Of a stretch of DNA of 64,000 nucleotides, positions 46,164 to 56,068 are shown one piece after another. Each line of letters starts with the position of its first letter. The first letter of the stretch is position 1. A program made the position numbers and the translations under genes. Where the stretch lies: positions 2,651,116-2,715,115 of the forward strand of contig JBEVVY010000001.1 of NCBI GenBank assembly GCA_040506895.1, read 5' to 3'. The notes below the pieces were generated by a model. The model made no database searches. It saw nothing but the letters and a program-made list of their open reading frames with translations, and had not been told where the DNA came from. Origin of the DNA: Sedimenticola_A sp040506895 (GTDB lineage: Bacteria; Pseudomonadota; Gammaproteobacteria; Chromatiales; Chromatiaceae).

Positions 46164-46189
46164 CCAGGGAGATTTTGTAATCTCCTTGG
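46164..46189. promoter_or_regulatory. Inverted repeat upstream of maeB
   Basis: CCAGGGAGATT and AATCTCCTTGG flank TTGT, an 11-bp dyad with one G-T pair. A TTGGCA hexamer overlaps its right arm, so it could be an operator over the maeB promoter. The regulator is unknown. Confidence 0.4.
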
Positions 46190-46297
46190 CAATTATCAGT
46201 AATATCTATACCGCGCAGTATTTTACTTATAGAATCCCTTGCTCCCCCGGAAAATCCCCTGTTCCGGTCACTATGCCGATAGGAAAGAGCACCCATC

Positions 46298-48559
46298 ATG
46301 TCTGATGATCTGAAAAAGAGCGCCCTGGAGTATCACCGCTACCCCCAGCCCGGAAAGCTGGAGATCAAGGCCACCAAGCCCCTGGACAACCAGCGTGACC
46401 TGGCCCTGGCCTACTCCCCCGGCGTGGCCTTTGCCTGCCAGGAGATCGAGGAGAATCCGGTCACCGCGGCCGACTACACTGCCCGCGGCAACCTGGTGGC
46501 GGTCATCTCCAACGGTACCGCGGTGCTCGGACTGGGTGCCATCGGCAGTCTCGCCTCCAAGCCGGTGATGGAGGGCAAGGCGGTACTCTTCAAGCAGTTC
46601 GCCAATATCGATGTCTTCGATATCGAGGTGGACGAACTCGATCCGGAAAAATTCATCGACACCGTGGCCCGGCTGGAGCCCTCCTTCGGCGGCATCAACC
46701 TGGAGGACATCAAGGCGCCCGAGTGCTTCATCATCGAAAAGGGCCTCAAGGAGCGGATGAATATCCCGGTCTTTCACGATGACCAGCACGGCACCGCCAT
46801 CGTGGTGGCCGCGGCGATCTACAACGGTCTGCGGGTGGTCAACAAGGATATCGGTGAGGTGAAGCTGGTGGCCTCAGGCGCCGGTGCCGCCGCCCTCGCC
46901 TGTCTCGACCTGCTGGTCGAACTGGGCGTGAAGAAAGAGAACATCCTGGTCACCGACATTGCGGGCGTGGTCTACGAGGGGCGCACCGAGGAGATGGACC
47001 CCTACAAGGCCCGTTACGCGGTCGACACCGACAAGCGCACCCTGCAGGAGGCGCTGCCCGGAGCGGATATCTTCCTCGGACTGTCGGCTGCAGGTGTACT
47101 CAAGCCCGAGTACCTGAAGGAGATGGCGGAGAGGCCACTGATCATGGCCCTGGCCAACCCGACGCCGGAGATCATGCCTGACCTGGCGTTGGAGGAGAGG
47201 CCCGATGCGATCATCGCCACCGGTCGCTCCGACTTTCCCAACCAGGTCAACAATGTCCTCTGTTTTCCCTTCCTGTTCCGTGGTGCCCTCGACGTGGGTG
47301 CCACCGAGATCAACGAAGAGATGAAGATGGCGGCGGTGCGCGCCATCGCCGACCTGGCCAAGGCGGAGGCCTCTGACATCGTGCGTTCCGCCTACGGCGG
47401 CCAGGAGCTCCAGTTCGGCCCCGGTTACCTCATTCCCAAACCCTTCGATCCACGCCTGATGGGCTATGTCGCCCCGGCGGTGGCCAAGGCGGCGATGGAG
47501 AGCGGTGTGGCCCAGCGTCCGCTGGACGACCTGGACGCATATCGTGAAAACCTGACCCACACCGTGTTCCGCACCGGCATGATGATGAAGCCGGTCTTCG
47601 ACCTGGCCCGCGAGAAGGCGCGCCGGGTGGTGTTTGCCGAGGGTGAGGAGGAGAAGGTCCTGCAGCTGCTGCCCCAGATCGTGGAGCAGGGCATCGCACG
47701 TCCCATCATCATCGGTCGCCGGGATGTGATCGGGCGCCGGCTGGAGAAGCTGGGATTGAGCGTGGAGATCGACGAGGATTTCGATCTTGTCGATCCCCAC
47801 GATCACGATGACTATTTCAGATACGTGGAGGCCTACTACGCCCAGGTCGCCCGCAAGGGATACTCGCCTATCGAGGCGCGCTACTTTCTGCGCACCAACT
47901 CCACGGTACTCGCTGCCCTGATGGTCCGCCAGGGACGTGCAGATGCGATGATCTGCGGTACACGCGGTCGCTATCCCGACCACCTCGGCCACATCGAGGA
48001 GATCATCGGCAAGGCGCCGGGGGTCAACAAGCTGACCTCCATGAACGCCCTGGTAATGAACAAGGGTACGCTGTTCATGACCGATGCCTTTGTCCAGGAG
48101 GAACCCACGGCGGAAGACCTGGAAGAGAGCATACGCCTCTGTTCCCGCGAGGTGCTCTGGTTCGGTGAGGAGCCCCGGGTTGGACTGCTCTCGGCATCGA
48201 ACTTCGGGACCCGCAATACCCCCTCTGCCCGAAAACTGCAGAAGGCCTACCAGTTGATACGGGAGTCGCAACCGGAACTGGCGATCGAAGGGGAGATGCA
48301 TGCCGATATCGCGCTCTCTATAGACGCCCTCAGGGAGAGGTTCCCGAACACGGCCATGAAGGAGGCCGCCAACCTGCTGGTGATGCCCAACATGGAAGCG
48401 GCGAACATATCCTTCAACCTGGCCAAGCATCTTGCAGATGGCATCGCCATCGGGCCGATCCTGGTTGGGGCCGCGGAGTCTGTGCACATCGTCACGCCAA
48501 GTACCACGGTGCGCGGCCTGCTCAACATGACGGCCATTGCGGCGGTTCGCTCAGGGTAA
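46298..48559 (+). CDS. maeB: NADP-dependent malic enzyme with phosphotransacetylase-like C-terminal domain
   Basis: MaeB decarboxylates malate to pyruvate with NADP reduction. The protein has 753 residues, the typical length of the hybrid form. The malic N-terminal domain has ALAYSPGVAFACQEI and the catalytic-region FGGINLEDIKAPECF and FHDDQHGTA. The NAD-binding domain has VASGAGAAALACLDLL near residue 195. From about residue 430 a phosphotransacetylase-like domain (ARKKARRVVFAEGEEEKVL region) acts as a regulatory module. Malate uptake by the adjacent TRAP system would feed this enzyme, an inference. It overlaps the convergent lipoprotein gene by 9 nt. Confidence 0.96.
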   Translation: MSDDLKKSALEYHRYPQPGKLEIKATKPLDNQRDLALAYSPGVAFACQEIEENPVTAADYTARGNLVAVISNGTAVLGLGAIGSLASKPVMEGKAVLFKQFANIDVFDIEVDELDPEKFIDTVARLEPSFGGINLEDIKAPECFIIEKGLKERMNIPVFHDDQHGTAIVVAAAIYNGLRVVNKDIGEVKLVASGAGAAALACLDLLVELGVKKENILVTDIAGVVYEGRTEEMDPYKARYAVDTDKRTLQEALPGADIFLGLSAAGVLKPEYLKEMAERPLIMALANPTPEIMPDLALEERPDAIIATGRSDFPNQVNNVLCFPFLFRGALDVGATEINEEMKMAAVRAIADLAKAEASDIVRSAYGGQELQFGPGYLIPKPFDPRLMGYVAPAVAKAAMESGVAQRPLDDLDAYRENLTHTVFRTGMMMKPVFDLAREKARRVVFAEGEEEKVLQLLPQIVEQGIARPIIIGRRDVIGRRLEKLGLSVEIDEDFDLVDPHDHDDYFRYVEAYYAQVARKGYSPIEARYFLRTNSTVLAALMVRQGRADAMICGTRGRYPDHLGHIEEIIGKAPGVNKLTSMNALVMNKGTLFMTDAFVQEEPTAEDLEESIRLCSREVLWFGEEPRVGLLSASNFGTRNTPSARKLQKAYQLIRESQPELAIEGEMHADIALSIDALRERFPNTAMKEAANLLVMPNMEAANISFNLAKHLADGIAIGPILVGAAESVHIVTPSTTVRGLLNMTAIAAVRSG

Positions 48560-49195
48560 CTTGCCGATCATGTTGCTGGCAGCCTCTTTCACGATCAGGT
48601 TGAAAGAGACCGGGTCTTCGGTGCCCGTGTCGTAGGCAAAGTTCAACTCCTCAACGGCCTCCCAGGCGATGGAGCCGTTGTGGGCATCCCAGATCTGCAG
48701 GAACAGGCGGACGTGGGCCTGCTTGGTCTCCAGCAGGCGTATGCCCATGGCGCTGAACCTTCCCTTGGAGTACTGCAGAAAATCGGCGAGCTTGAGCTGG
48801 GCGATGTAGCGGGTGGCCGTCGCTTGGCCGATAAGGTCCAGGGTCGCCTTGTTGAAGATGCCGGTTACCTGGTAATCGAGAATCATCTGCTTGTAGGCAT
48901 CGGTCAGCCCGGCCTGGTTGATGGCGCTGAGTGTGTCCGGCAGGGATTCGAAGCGGATATCGGGACGCATCTCTGCCAGGGTTTCGGTGAACACCAGTGC
49001 AAATGTCTGCTTGTCCTCCTCCTTGCCGGTTACCGTGCTGGGAATCAGAAACGCAATTCCGTGGCGGCTGAGATCACTGGCGTTCAACTGCAGGGTCTGC
49101 TGTTTGGAGCTGGAGTGGACCTGGGTGGTCGAGCAACCGGTCAGGCCGGCACTGATAAGCAGCAGGGCAAGCAGGAAGATAATAAGGCGTTTCAT
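48551..49195 (-). CDS. Hypothetical lipoprotein
   Basis: The protein has 214 residues. Its N terminus MKRLIIFLLALLLISAGLTGC is a lipoprotein signal with lipobox LTGC. The mature part has a region predicted to alternate strands and helices, including DLSRHGIAFLIPSTVTGKEEDKQT and a segment on processing subunits of an envelope complex (WDAHNGSIAWEAVEELNFA). The latter resembles lipoproteins that report variable counts, but I do not recognise the family. It overlaps maeB tail to tail and diverges from the P-type ATPase gene. Confidence 0.75.
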   Translation of the reverse strand: MKRLIIFLLALLLISAGLTGCSTTQVHSSSKQQTLQLNASDLSRHGIAFLIPSTVTGKEEDKQTFALVFTETLAEMRPDIRFESLPDTLSAINQAGLTDAYKQMILDYQVTGIFNKATLDLIGQATATRYIAQLKLADFLQYSKGRFSAMGIRLLETKQAHVRLFLQIWDAHNGSIAWEAVEELNFAYDTGTEDPVSFNLIVKEAASNMIGKLP

Positions 49196-49292
49196 ACCAT
49201 TTCCCCCTTTTCAATGAAAAGTATAGTCCCAACCCTCTGGCCGGACCTCCCTTCTCAAAATCATCAGCCTTTGCCATATTTAGTGGAGGTGC

Positions 49293-52133
49293 TTGTTGGA
49301 TGGTGACGGAGCTGTTGTGAACTTGAATCTGCTTGTTCTGGTTGGAATCGTTGTTTTGTTGTTACTCCTTGCGTGGGGGGCGAAAAGGGCCGCTGCGCGA
49401 CGTAACGGATTGGCCACCCAGGAGGAGATTCTCGAGACCGTGGACTGGCACGCCCAGACCCTGACCCAGGCCCTCGAACAGGTGGACAGCGCCACGGACG
49501 GTCTCACTGCAGCCCAGGCGAGGCACCGCCTGGAGTCCTATGGCCCCAACCGGCTGCCGGAGGTCAAGCCCCGCAGTCCGCTGATACGCTTCCTGGCCCA
49601 GTTTCACGATGTCCTGATCTATGTGCTGCTGATCGCCGGGATAGTGACAGCGCTGCTGCAGCACTGGCTCGATTCGGGCGTCATCTTCGGGGTGGTGGTG
49701 ATCAATGCACTGATCGGATTCATCCAGGAGGGCAAGGCCGAGGATGCGTTGCGGGCCATTCGCCAGATGCTCTCCCCCCAGGCGATGGTGCTGCGTGACG
49801 GCAAGCGCACCACCATACCTTCCGACGAACTGGTGCCGGGGGACGTGGTGGTGCTGCAGTCAGGGGACAAGGTGCCCGCGGACCTGCGACTATTCCACTC
49901 CAAGGGGCTGCAGATCGAGGAGGCCTCGCTCACCGGCGAATCGGTACCGGTTGAGAAGTGCATCGAACCGATGCCGCGCGCAACGGTGCTGGCGGATCGC
50001 TGCTGCATGGCCTACTCCGGTACCCTGGTGACCCATGGCCAGGGAAGCGGCGTGGTGATCGCCACCGGGGGGGAGACGGAGATCGGTCGAATCAGCTCCC
50101 TGGTGGCCAGCGTTGAGCAGCTGACCACTCCCCTGCTGCGACAGATGACCCAGTTCGGTCACTGGCTGACCATGGCGATTCTCGGCCTGGCCTCGATCAG
50201 CTTCACATTCGGTGTGCTGGTGCGCGATTACACCGCCACCGAAATGTTCCTCGCCTCCGTGGGGCTGGCGGTGGCGGCGATTCCGGAAGGCCTGCCGGCG
50301 ATCATGACCATCACCCTGGCGATCGGCGTTCAGCGTATGGCCTCCCGCAATGCGATTATCCGTCGCCTGCCCGCGGTGGAGACCCTGGGAACCGTTGCCG
50401 TGATCTGCTCCGACAAGACGGGCACCTTGACCCGCAACGAGATGACCGTGCGGGCGGTTGCCGTGGCCGGGGCGGAGATCGGCCTGACCGGTACCGGCTA
50501 CGACATCCATGGCGGTTTCGTGGTCGATGGCCAGGACTACCCGGCAGAGAGCAATCCGCTGCTGATACAGGCACTTCGTGCGGTCTCCCTCTGCAACGAC
50601 TCCTCGGTGGTCTGCACCACCGAGGGCTGTGATACCAGTGGAGATCCGATGGAGGCCGCCCTGCTGGTGGCCGGCATCAAGGGGGGGCTGGACGTCGATG
50701 CGGAGGTCAAGCAGTACCCCAGGACCGATCTCATCCCCTTCGAGTCGGAGCACAAGTTCATGGCCACCCTGCACCACAGTCACGAGGGGGATAGCTTTGT
50801 TTTCGTCAAGGGTGCACCGGAGAAGATCATAGGCCAGTGCAGCGCACTGCTCACCGCCGATGGGGAACAGCCCCTGGACCCGGAAGAGTGGCTCGGGCGC
50901 ATGGAGCGCATGGCGTCCAAGGGCTTCCGGGTACTGGCCGTTGCCATGAAAGCGGCCCACCAGAGCCAGATGGAGCTCACCTTCGATGACGTCAGCCAGG
51001 ATCTTGTCCTGCTCGGCCTGTTCGGCCTGATCGATCCGCCGCGACCCGAGGCGATAGAGGCCGTCAGCATCTGTCGCCGGGCCGGGATCCGGGTGAAGAT
51101 GATCACCGGTGACCACAGTGTCACCGCATCGGCCATCGCCAGGCAGGTGGGGCTTGTCAACCACGAGGCGGTGCTGACCGGCGTAGAGCTCGACAAACTG
51201 GAAGACGAGGCGCTCCATGCTCAGGTGCCGGATGTGGATGTCTATGCCCGGGTTACGCCGGAGCATAAGCTGAGGCTGGTGAGCCAGCTGCAGAACAACC
51301 GTAACGTGGTCGCCATGACCGGTGACGGGGTCAACGACGCCCCTGCCCTGAAACGCTCGGATGTGGGTGTCGCTATGGGTGGCAACGGTACCGAGGTGGC
51401 CAAGGAGTCCTCTGAGATGGTGCTCACCGATGACAACTTCGCCACCATCGTCGCCGCGGTGGAAGAGGGGCGCACGGTGTATGACAACATACGCAAGGCG
51501 ATCCTCTTCATCCTGCCCACGAACGGGGGTGAGGCGCTGGTGATTCTCGGTGCCATCCTCTACGGATTCAGCGAGTTTCCCCTCACCCCGGTACAGATCC
51601 TGTGGGTGAACATGATCACCGCCGTGACCCTGGCCCTGGCGCTCGCCTTCGAGCCCTCGGAGCAGGATGTCATGAGGCGCACCCCCCGCGATCCCAGTGA
51701 ACCGGTACTCAAGTCCCTCTTCCTGTGGCGCATCGCCTTCGTCTCCGTGATCCTGATGAGCGGCACCTTCGGGCTCTTCGTCTGGGAGACGGGTAAGGGC
51801 GCATCCATCGAAGAGGCGCGTACGGTGGCGGTCAACACCCTGGTGATGTTCGAGATCTTCTATCTCTTCAACTCCCGCTACATCACCGCGCCGGTGCTCA
51901 ACAGGGAGGGTATGTTGGGCAGCCGCTATGCCCTGATGGCGATTGGAATCCTGCTCTTCTTCCAGCTCGCCTTCACCTATTTCGGCCCCCTGCAGACCCT
52001 GTTCGGAACCGCTGCGATCGACCTCGGGACCTGGGGGCTGATCGTGCTGGTCTCCTCCACCGTGCTGTTCCTGGTTGAGGCGGAGAAAGCGCTGCTTCGC
52101 CGTTTCCTGGGCCGGGCTGCTGAGCAGCACTGA
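49293..52133 (+). CDS. P2-type cation-transporting ATPase, CtpF/PacL-like
   Basis: This 946-residue pump has an additional N-terminal hydrophobic helix (residues 10-27) ahead of the cation-ATPase N-terminal domain. The actuator loop has TGESVPVEK, TM4 has AAIPEGLPAIM, the phosphorylated aspartate is D374 in SDKTGTLT, and the hinge is TGDGVNDAPALKRSDVG. TM5 has NGGE, matching the SERCA N-x-x-E site, but TM6 reads NMITAV, lacking the usual aspartate after N-x-x-T. The ion is therefore uncertain (calcium or an alkali cation). The start is TTG 49293 or 49296 after GGAGG, with GTG 49317 as an alternative. Confidence 0.92.
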   Translation: MLDGDGAVVNLNLLVLVGIVVLLLLLAWGAKRAAARRNGLATQEEILETVDWHAQTLTQALEQVDSATDGLTAAQARHRLESYGPNRLPEVKPRSPLIRFLAQFHDVLIYVLLIAGIVTALLQHWLDSGVIFGVVVINALIGFIQEGKAEDALRAIRQMLSPQAMVLRDGKRTTIPSDELVPGDVVVLQSGDKVPADLRLFHSKGLQIEEASLTGESVPVEKCIEPMPRATVLADRCCMAYSGTLVTHGQGSGVVIATGGETEIGRISSLVASVEQLTTPLLRQMTQFGHWLTMAILGLASISFTFGVLVRDYTATEMFLASVGLAVAAIPEGLPAIMTITLAIGVQRMASRNAIIRRLPAVETLGTVAVICSDKTGTLTRNEMTVRAVAVAGAEIGLTGTGYDIHGGFVVDGQDYPAESNPLLIQALRAVSLCNDSSVVCTTEGCDTSGDPMEAALLVAGIKGGLDVDAEVKQYPRTDLIPFESEHKFMATLHHSHEGDSFVFVKGAPEKIIGQCSALLTADGEQPLDPEEWLGRMERMASKGFRVLAVAMKAAHQSQMELTFDDVSQDLVLLGLFGLIDPPRPEAIEAVSICRRAGIRVKMITGDHSVTASAIARQVGLVNHEAVLTGVELDKLEDEALHAQVPDVDVYARVTPEHKLRLVSQLQNNRNVVAMTGDGVNDAPALKRSDVGVAMGGNGTEVAKESSEMVLTDDNFATIVAAVEEGRTVYDNIRKAILFILPTNGGEALVILGAILYGFSEFPLTPVQILWVNMITAVTLALALAFEPSEQDVMRRTPRDPSEPVLKSLFLWRIAFVSVILMSGTFGLFVWETGKGASIEEARTVAVNTLVMFEIFYLFNSRYITAPVLNREGMLGSRYALMAIGILLFFQLAFTYFGPLQTLFGTAAIDLGTWGLIVLVSSTVLFLVEAEKALLRRFLGRAAEQH

Positions 52134-52408
52134 TTTCAGAGGAACCAAACGCCCTGCAAGCTGTTACAATAGCGAGTCCTCTCGAGAAGGGGCCCGTTTT
52201 TAGCGCCGGATCTCCAGCCTGTGCGGAGCCGGGGCGGTTTGGAGAGTTGAGAACATGTCCCAAGATGTGGCCAGGCCGGGGAGAGTCGTTTCCCCCACCT
52301 GCACCGATACCGTTGAAGGTAACCACTTGCCAGCCCCGCACTATCAACTAATGGCGGTTGCTGCCGTTATTGTGTTCATTGATTGATTTCCAGGGACGAG
52401 TTTAAACG

Positions 52409-53779
52409 ATGAAGCTAGGAGTAGTGATTCTTGCCGCCGGCAAAGGCACCCGGATGAAATCCGCCCTGCCGAAGGTGTTGCATCCACTGGCCGGCCGGCC
52501 ACTGGTCAGTCACGTGATCGGGACCGCCCGGGAACTGGGCGCTGAGAAGATCGCGGTGGTCTACGGCCATGGCGGTGAACTGGTACCCCGGTCGATGAAT
52601 GATCCGGACCTCGCCTGGGTCGAACAGGCAGAGCAGTTGGGTACCGGGCACGCGGTGGAGCAGGCGCTGCCGGCCATGGCGGGCATGGACCGGGTGCTGG
52701 TGCTCTACGGCGATGTTCCCCTCACTGCCCGCTCCACCCTGAGCACACTTATCGATGTCGCCAGCGATACCGAACTCGCCCTGCTGACCGTCGACCTGGA
52801 CAACCCCACAGGCTATGGCCGTATCGTCCGCGACGACCAGGGCAACCCCGTGCGCATCGTCGAGCAGAAGGATGCCAGTGAAGAAGAGCTCGGCATCAAC
52901 GAGGTGAACACCGGCATCCTGGTGGCGGATGGCGCAAAGCTCAATGCCTGGATCGACCGGCTGGAGAACGAAAATGCCCAGGGTGAATTCTATCTCACCG
53001 ATATCGTCGCCATGGCGGTCGCAGAGGGCATCGAGGTGCACAGCGCACAGCCGGCGAACGTACACGAGGTGATGGGGGTCAACGACCGTGTTCAGCTGGC
53101 CGAGCTTGAGCGCCACTACCAGCGTGCCAATGCGGAGCGGCTGATGCGCGAGGGAGTTACACTCTATGATCCCGGGCGGTTCGACCTGAGAGGATCGCTG
53201 CAGGCGGGAAGTGACGTGGTGATCGACGTGAACGTCGTCATTGAAGGCGATGTCACCCTCGGCAGCAACGTGACCGTCGGTGCCAACACGGTACTGCGCA
53301 ATGTTACAGTGGGTGACAACACGGTGATCCTCGAAAACTGTGTCCTCGAAGATGCCAGCGTGGGTGCCGACAGCAGAATCGGTCCCTTCAGCCGCTTGCG
53401 TCCCGGGGCCAGGCTGGTCGGTGGAGCACACGTGGGCAACTTCGTGGAGATCAAGAATGCGGTCGTGGGCCTCGGATCCAAGGTGAATCACCTCACCTAC
53501 GTGGGTGACGCCGAGGTGGGTGAAGGGGTAAACGTGGGTGCAGGCACCATCACCTGTAACTATGATGGAGCCAACAAGCACAAGACCGTTATCGGCGACG
53601 GTGCATTCATCGGCTCCAATACCGCGCTTGTAGCACCGGTCACCGTGGGCGAAGGCGCCACCATCGGTGCAGGTTCGGTGATCAGCAAGGATGCGCCGGC
53701 AGAGAAGCTGACCGTGGAGCGGGGGCGCCAGATCACCCTCAACAACTGGCAGCGGCCGGTAAAAAAACCGAAGAAATAG
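52409..53779 (+). CDS. glmU: Bifunctional GlmU (acetyltransferase and UDP-GlcNAc pyrophosphorylase)
   Basis: GlmU converts glucosamine-1-phosphate to UDP-GlcNAc for peptidoglycan and lipopolysaccharide. It is 456 residues, as in E. coli. The uridylyltransferase motif LAAGKGTRMKSALPKVLHPLAG is at residues 8-29. The C-terminal half is a left-handed beta helix of hexapeptide repeats, with the acetyltransferase region NFVEIKNAVVGLGSKVNHLTYVGDAEVG near 330-360. It precedes glmS by 114 nt, the standard pairing. The 275-nt gap upstream shows no gene. Confidence 0.98.
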   Translation: MKLGVVILAAGKGTRMKSALPKVLHPLAGRPLVSHVIGTARELGAEKIAVVYGHGGELVPRSMNDPDLAWVEQAEQLGTGHAVEQALPAMAGMDRVLVLYGDVPLTARSTLSTLIDVASDTELALLTVDLDNPTGYGRIVRDDQGNPVRIVEQKDASEEELGINEVNTGILVADGAKLNAWIDRLENENAQGEFYLTDIVAMAVAEGIEVHSAQPANVHEVMGVNDRVQLAELERHYQRANAERLMREGVTLYDPGRFDLRGSLQAGSDVVIDVNVVIEGDVTLGSNVTVGANTVLRNVTVGDNTVILENCVLEDASVGADSRIGPFSRLRPGARLVGGAHVGNFVEIKNAVVGLGSKVNHLTYVGDAEVGEGVNVGAGTITCNYDGANKHKTVIGDGAFIGSNTALVAPVTVGEGATIGAGSVISKDAPAEKLTVERGRQITLNNWQRPVKKPKK

Positions 53780-53893
53780 GGGTAATCAGGCCCCGGGCGA
53801 ATGGGTGCATCTGTAACACCCGCTCGCCGGATTGAGCGAATCACGCGTAATCGTTATCTTGACCTTGATTGAGCACGACCTGGAGATTGCTAT

Positions 53894-55720
53894 ATGTGCG
53901 GCATAGTTGGCGCCGTTGCACAACGGAATGTGAACCCGATACTGATGGAGGGGCTGCAGCGCCTCGAGTACCGTGGCTATGACTCGGCGGGTATAGCCGT
54001 CTGCAACGGGGCGGGAAGCCTGCAGCGTATCCGTTCGGTGGGCAAGGTGTCCGCGCTTCAGGATCTGCTGGACCGGTCGGAGATCTCCGGCAATCTCGGT
54101 ATCGCCCACACCCGCTGGGCGACCCATGGCATGCCTGCCGAGCGCAATGCCCATCCCCATATGAGCGGTGAGCATGTCGCCATCGTGCATAACGGAATCA
54201 TCGAGAACCATGCCGAGCTGCGTGCCGAGCTGGAGCAGGAGGGCTACCGTTTCAGCTCCGAGACCGACACCGAGGTGATCGCCCACCTGCTGGCCAGCAT
54301 CTTCAAAAAAGAGCCGGAGCTGGTCAGGGCGGTGAGAAGCGCCACCCAGCGGTTGGTGGGGGCCTACGCCCTGGCGGTGATACGCCCCGAGGATCCCGGG
54401 CGCATGGTGGTTGCCCGTGCCGGCAGTCCCCTGGTGGTGGGTGTCGGTGTGGGTGAGAACTTTATCGCCTCCGACGTCTTCGCGCTGCTGCCGGTGACCC
54501 AGCGTTTCATCTTCCTTGAAGAGGGTGACGTGGCGGAGATCACGCGGGACGAGGTGATCGTGCGCGATGGCGAGTGCAATCCCACCGAGCGGGAGATCAT
54601 CGAATCGAGCCTGCGTAATGCTACCGCTGACAAGGGCCCCTACCCCCACTTCATGCTGAAGGAGATCTTCGAGCAGCCGGGGGTGATCGCCGAAACCCTG
54701 GAGGGCCGCATCCACAAGGGACGCCTGCTGGAGGAGAGTTTCGGCCACGAGGCCAAGACGCTGTTCGACAGGACCCAGGGCGTTCACATCATCGCCTGCG
54801 GCACCAGTTACCATGCGGGGCTGGTGGCCCGTTACTGGCTGGAAGAGATCGGTATCCCCTGCAGCGTGGAGGTCGCCTCGGAGTACCGCTACCGCAGGCG
54901 TGTGGTGCCCGACAACACCCTGTTCGTCACCATCTCCCAGTCCGGTGAGACCGCCGACACCCTGGCCGCCCTGCGTGCCGCCAAGGTCTCCGGGTATCTC
55001 GGCAGCCTGGTGGTCTGCAATGTCCCCGAAAGCTCCCTGGTGCGTGAGTCCGACGTTGCGCTGATGACCCGTGCCGGTCCGGAGATCGGCGTCGCCTCAA
55101 CCAAGGCCTTCACCACCCAGCTGGTGGCCCTGCGCCTGCTGACCCTGGCCCTGGCGCGGCGCAAGGGTATGGGCGAGGAGGAGGAGAAGGTGCTGGTGGA
55201 CGAACTGCACGCCCTACCCCGCCAGGTCGAGGTGGTGCTGGAGCTGGATGAGTCCATCAAGAAGATGGCCGATGCCTTTTCCAACAAGGAGAACGCCCTC
55301 TTCCTCGGGCGCGGGACCTTCTACCCGGTGGCCCTCGAGGGCGCGCTGAAACTGAAGGAGATCTCCTATATCCATGCCGAGGCCTACCCCGCGGGAGAGC
55401 TGAAGCACGGCCCCCTGGCGCTGGTGGATGAGAAGATGCCGGTGGTCTGCGCCCTGCCCGACGACCCGTTGCTGGAGAAAGTGCTCTCCAACCTGCAGGA
55501 GGTGCGTGCCCGTGGCGGTGAACTCTTCCTGTTCAGCGACCAGACCGTCAATATCGACCTGGACAACTACCAGAACCTGGATCTGTCGGATATCTGCCCC
55601 ACCACCGCCCCCATCGTCTACAGCGTGCCGCTGCAGCTGCTCGCCTACCACGTGGCCCTGCTCAAGGGCACCGATGTGGACCAGCCCCGCAACCTGGCCA
55701 AGTCGGTAACCGTCGAGTGA
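53894..55720 (+). CDS. glmS: Glutamine-fructose-6-phosphate aminotransferase GlmS
   Basis: GlmS makes glucosamine-6-phosphate from fructose-6-phosphate and glutamine, the first step of hexosamine synthesis. It is 608 residues. The N-terminal nucleophile cysteine (MCGIVGAV) opens the glutaminase domain, and HTRWATHG follows near residue 74. Two SIS isomerase domains contain CGTSYHAG, SQSGETADTLAAL and the C-terminal DQPRNLAKSVTVE. No glmS ribozyme is seen upstream, as expected outside Firmicutes. Confidence 0.98.
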   Translation: MCGIVGAVAQRNVNPILMEGLQRLEYRGYDSAGIAVCNGAGSLQRIRSVGKVSALQDLLDRSEISGNLGIAHTRWATHGMPAERNAHPHMSGEHVAIVHNGIIENHAELRAELEQEGYRFSSETDTEVIAHLLASIFKKEPELVRAVRSATQRLVGAYALAVIRPEDPGRMVVARAGSPLVVGVGVGENFIASDVFALLPVTQRFIFLEEGDVAEITRDEVIVRDGECNPTEREIIESSLRNATADKGPYPHFMLKEIFEQPGVIAETLEGRIHKGRLLEESFGHEAKTLFDRTQGVHIIACGTSYHAGLVARYWLEEIGIPCSVEVASEYRYRRRVVPDNTLFVTISQSGETADTLAALRAAKVSGYLGSLVVCNVPESSLVRESDVALMTRAGPEIGVASTKAFTTQLVALRLLTLALARRKGMGEEEEKVLVDELHALPRQVEVVLELDESIKKMADAFSNKENALFLGRGTFYPVALEGALKLKEISYIHAEAYPAGELKHGPLALVDEKMPVVCALPDDPLLEKVLSNLQEVRARGGELFLFSDQTVNIDLDNYQNLDLSDICPTTAPIVYSVPLQLLAYHVALLKGTDVDQPRNLAKSVTVE

Positions 55721-55861
55721 GGTGATAGGCGGGCAGGCAATCCTGTAAAGTAAGAAGACAGGTTTAAATTTATATTCAAGGCACACTGGCGTGTGGAGGT
55801 GGCCGTGCTTGAGAAATAGCCCCGGGAGGGTTTTCCGCAGGGGTTTTTCATGAGCCAGATC

Positions 55862-55885
55862 TGAATAATTATCATTCTTATTCGC
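55862..55885. promoter_or_regulatory. Fur-box-like site in the glmS-aprM gap
   Basis: Read on the minus strand, AATGATAATTATTC with flanking AATAAG matches the Fur consensus GATAATGATAATCATTATC at about 13 of 19 positions. It lies about 250 nt before aprM and 140 nt after glmS. Its regulated gene is unclear. Confidence 0.35.
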
Positions 55886-56039
55886 TTGCGTCAGGGCAGT
55901 AGATCAAGCCTTCTCTTTGGCCGTTGATATTACCCCCTTGCAACATGCCCGCTTTCAGGCCGCAATGGAAAATTTTTAGTCAAAACATTCCTTTGCGTGA
56001 TTGGAAAATGTGGCCCCAGCTTATCCTCTATTAATCTCG

Positions 56040-56068
56040 CTAATCACCAATAAAGGATTACTGATTAG
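56040..56068. promoter_or_regulatory. Inverted repeat upstream of aprM
   Basis: CTAATCA (56040-56046) and TGATTAG (56062-56068) form a 7-bp dyad with a 15-nt centre, about 65 nt before the aprM start. It lies in the 410-nt glmS-aprM gap, which shows no gene and no clear sigma-70 promoter. It may be an operator. Confidence 0.4.

Noticed and set aside
52134..52408. Possible gene or RNA between the P-type ATPase gene and glmU
   Set aside because: No credible coding frame, known RNA motif or clear promoter was seen in these 275 nt.
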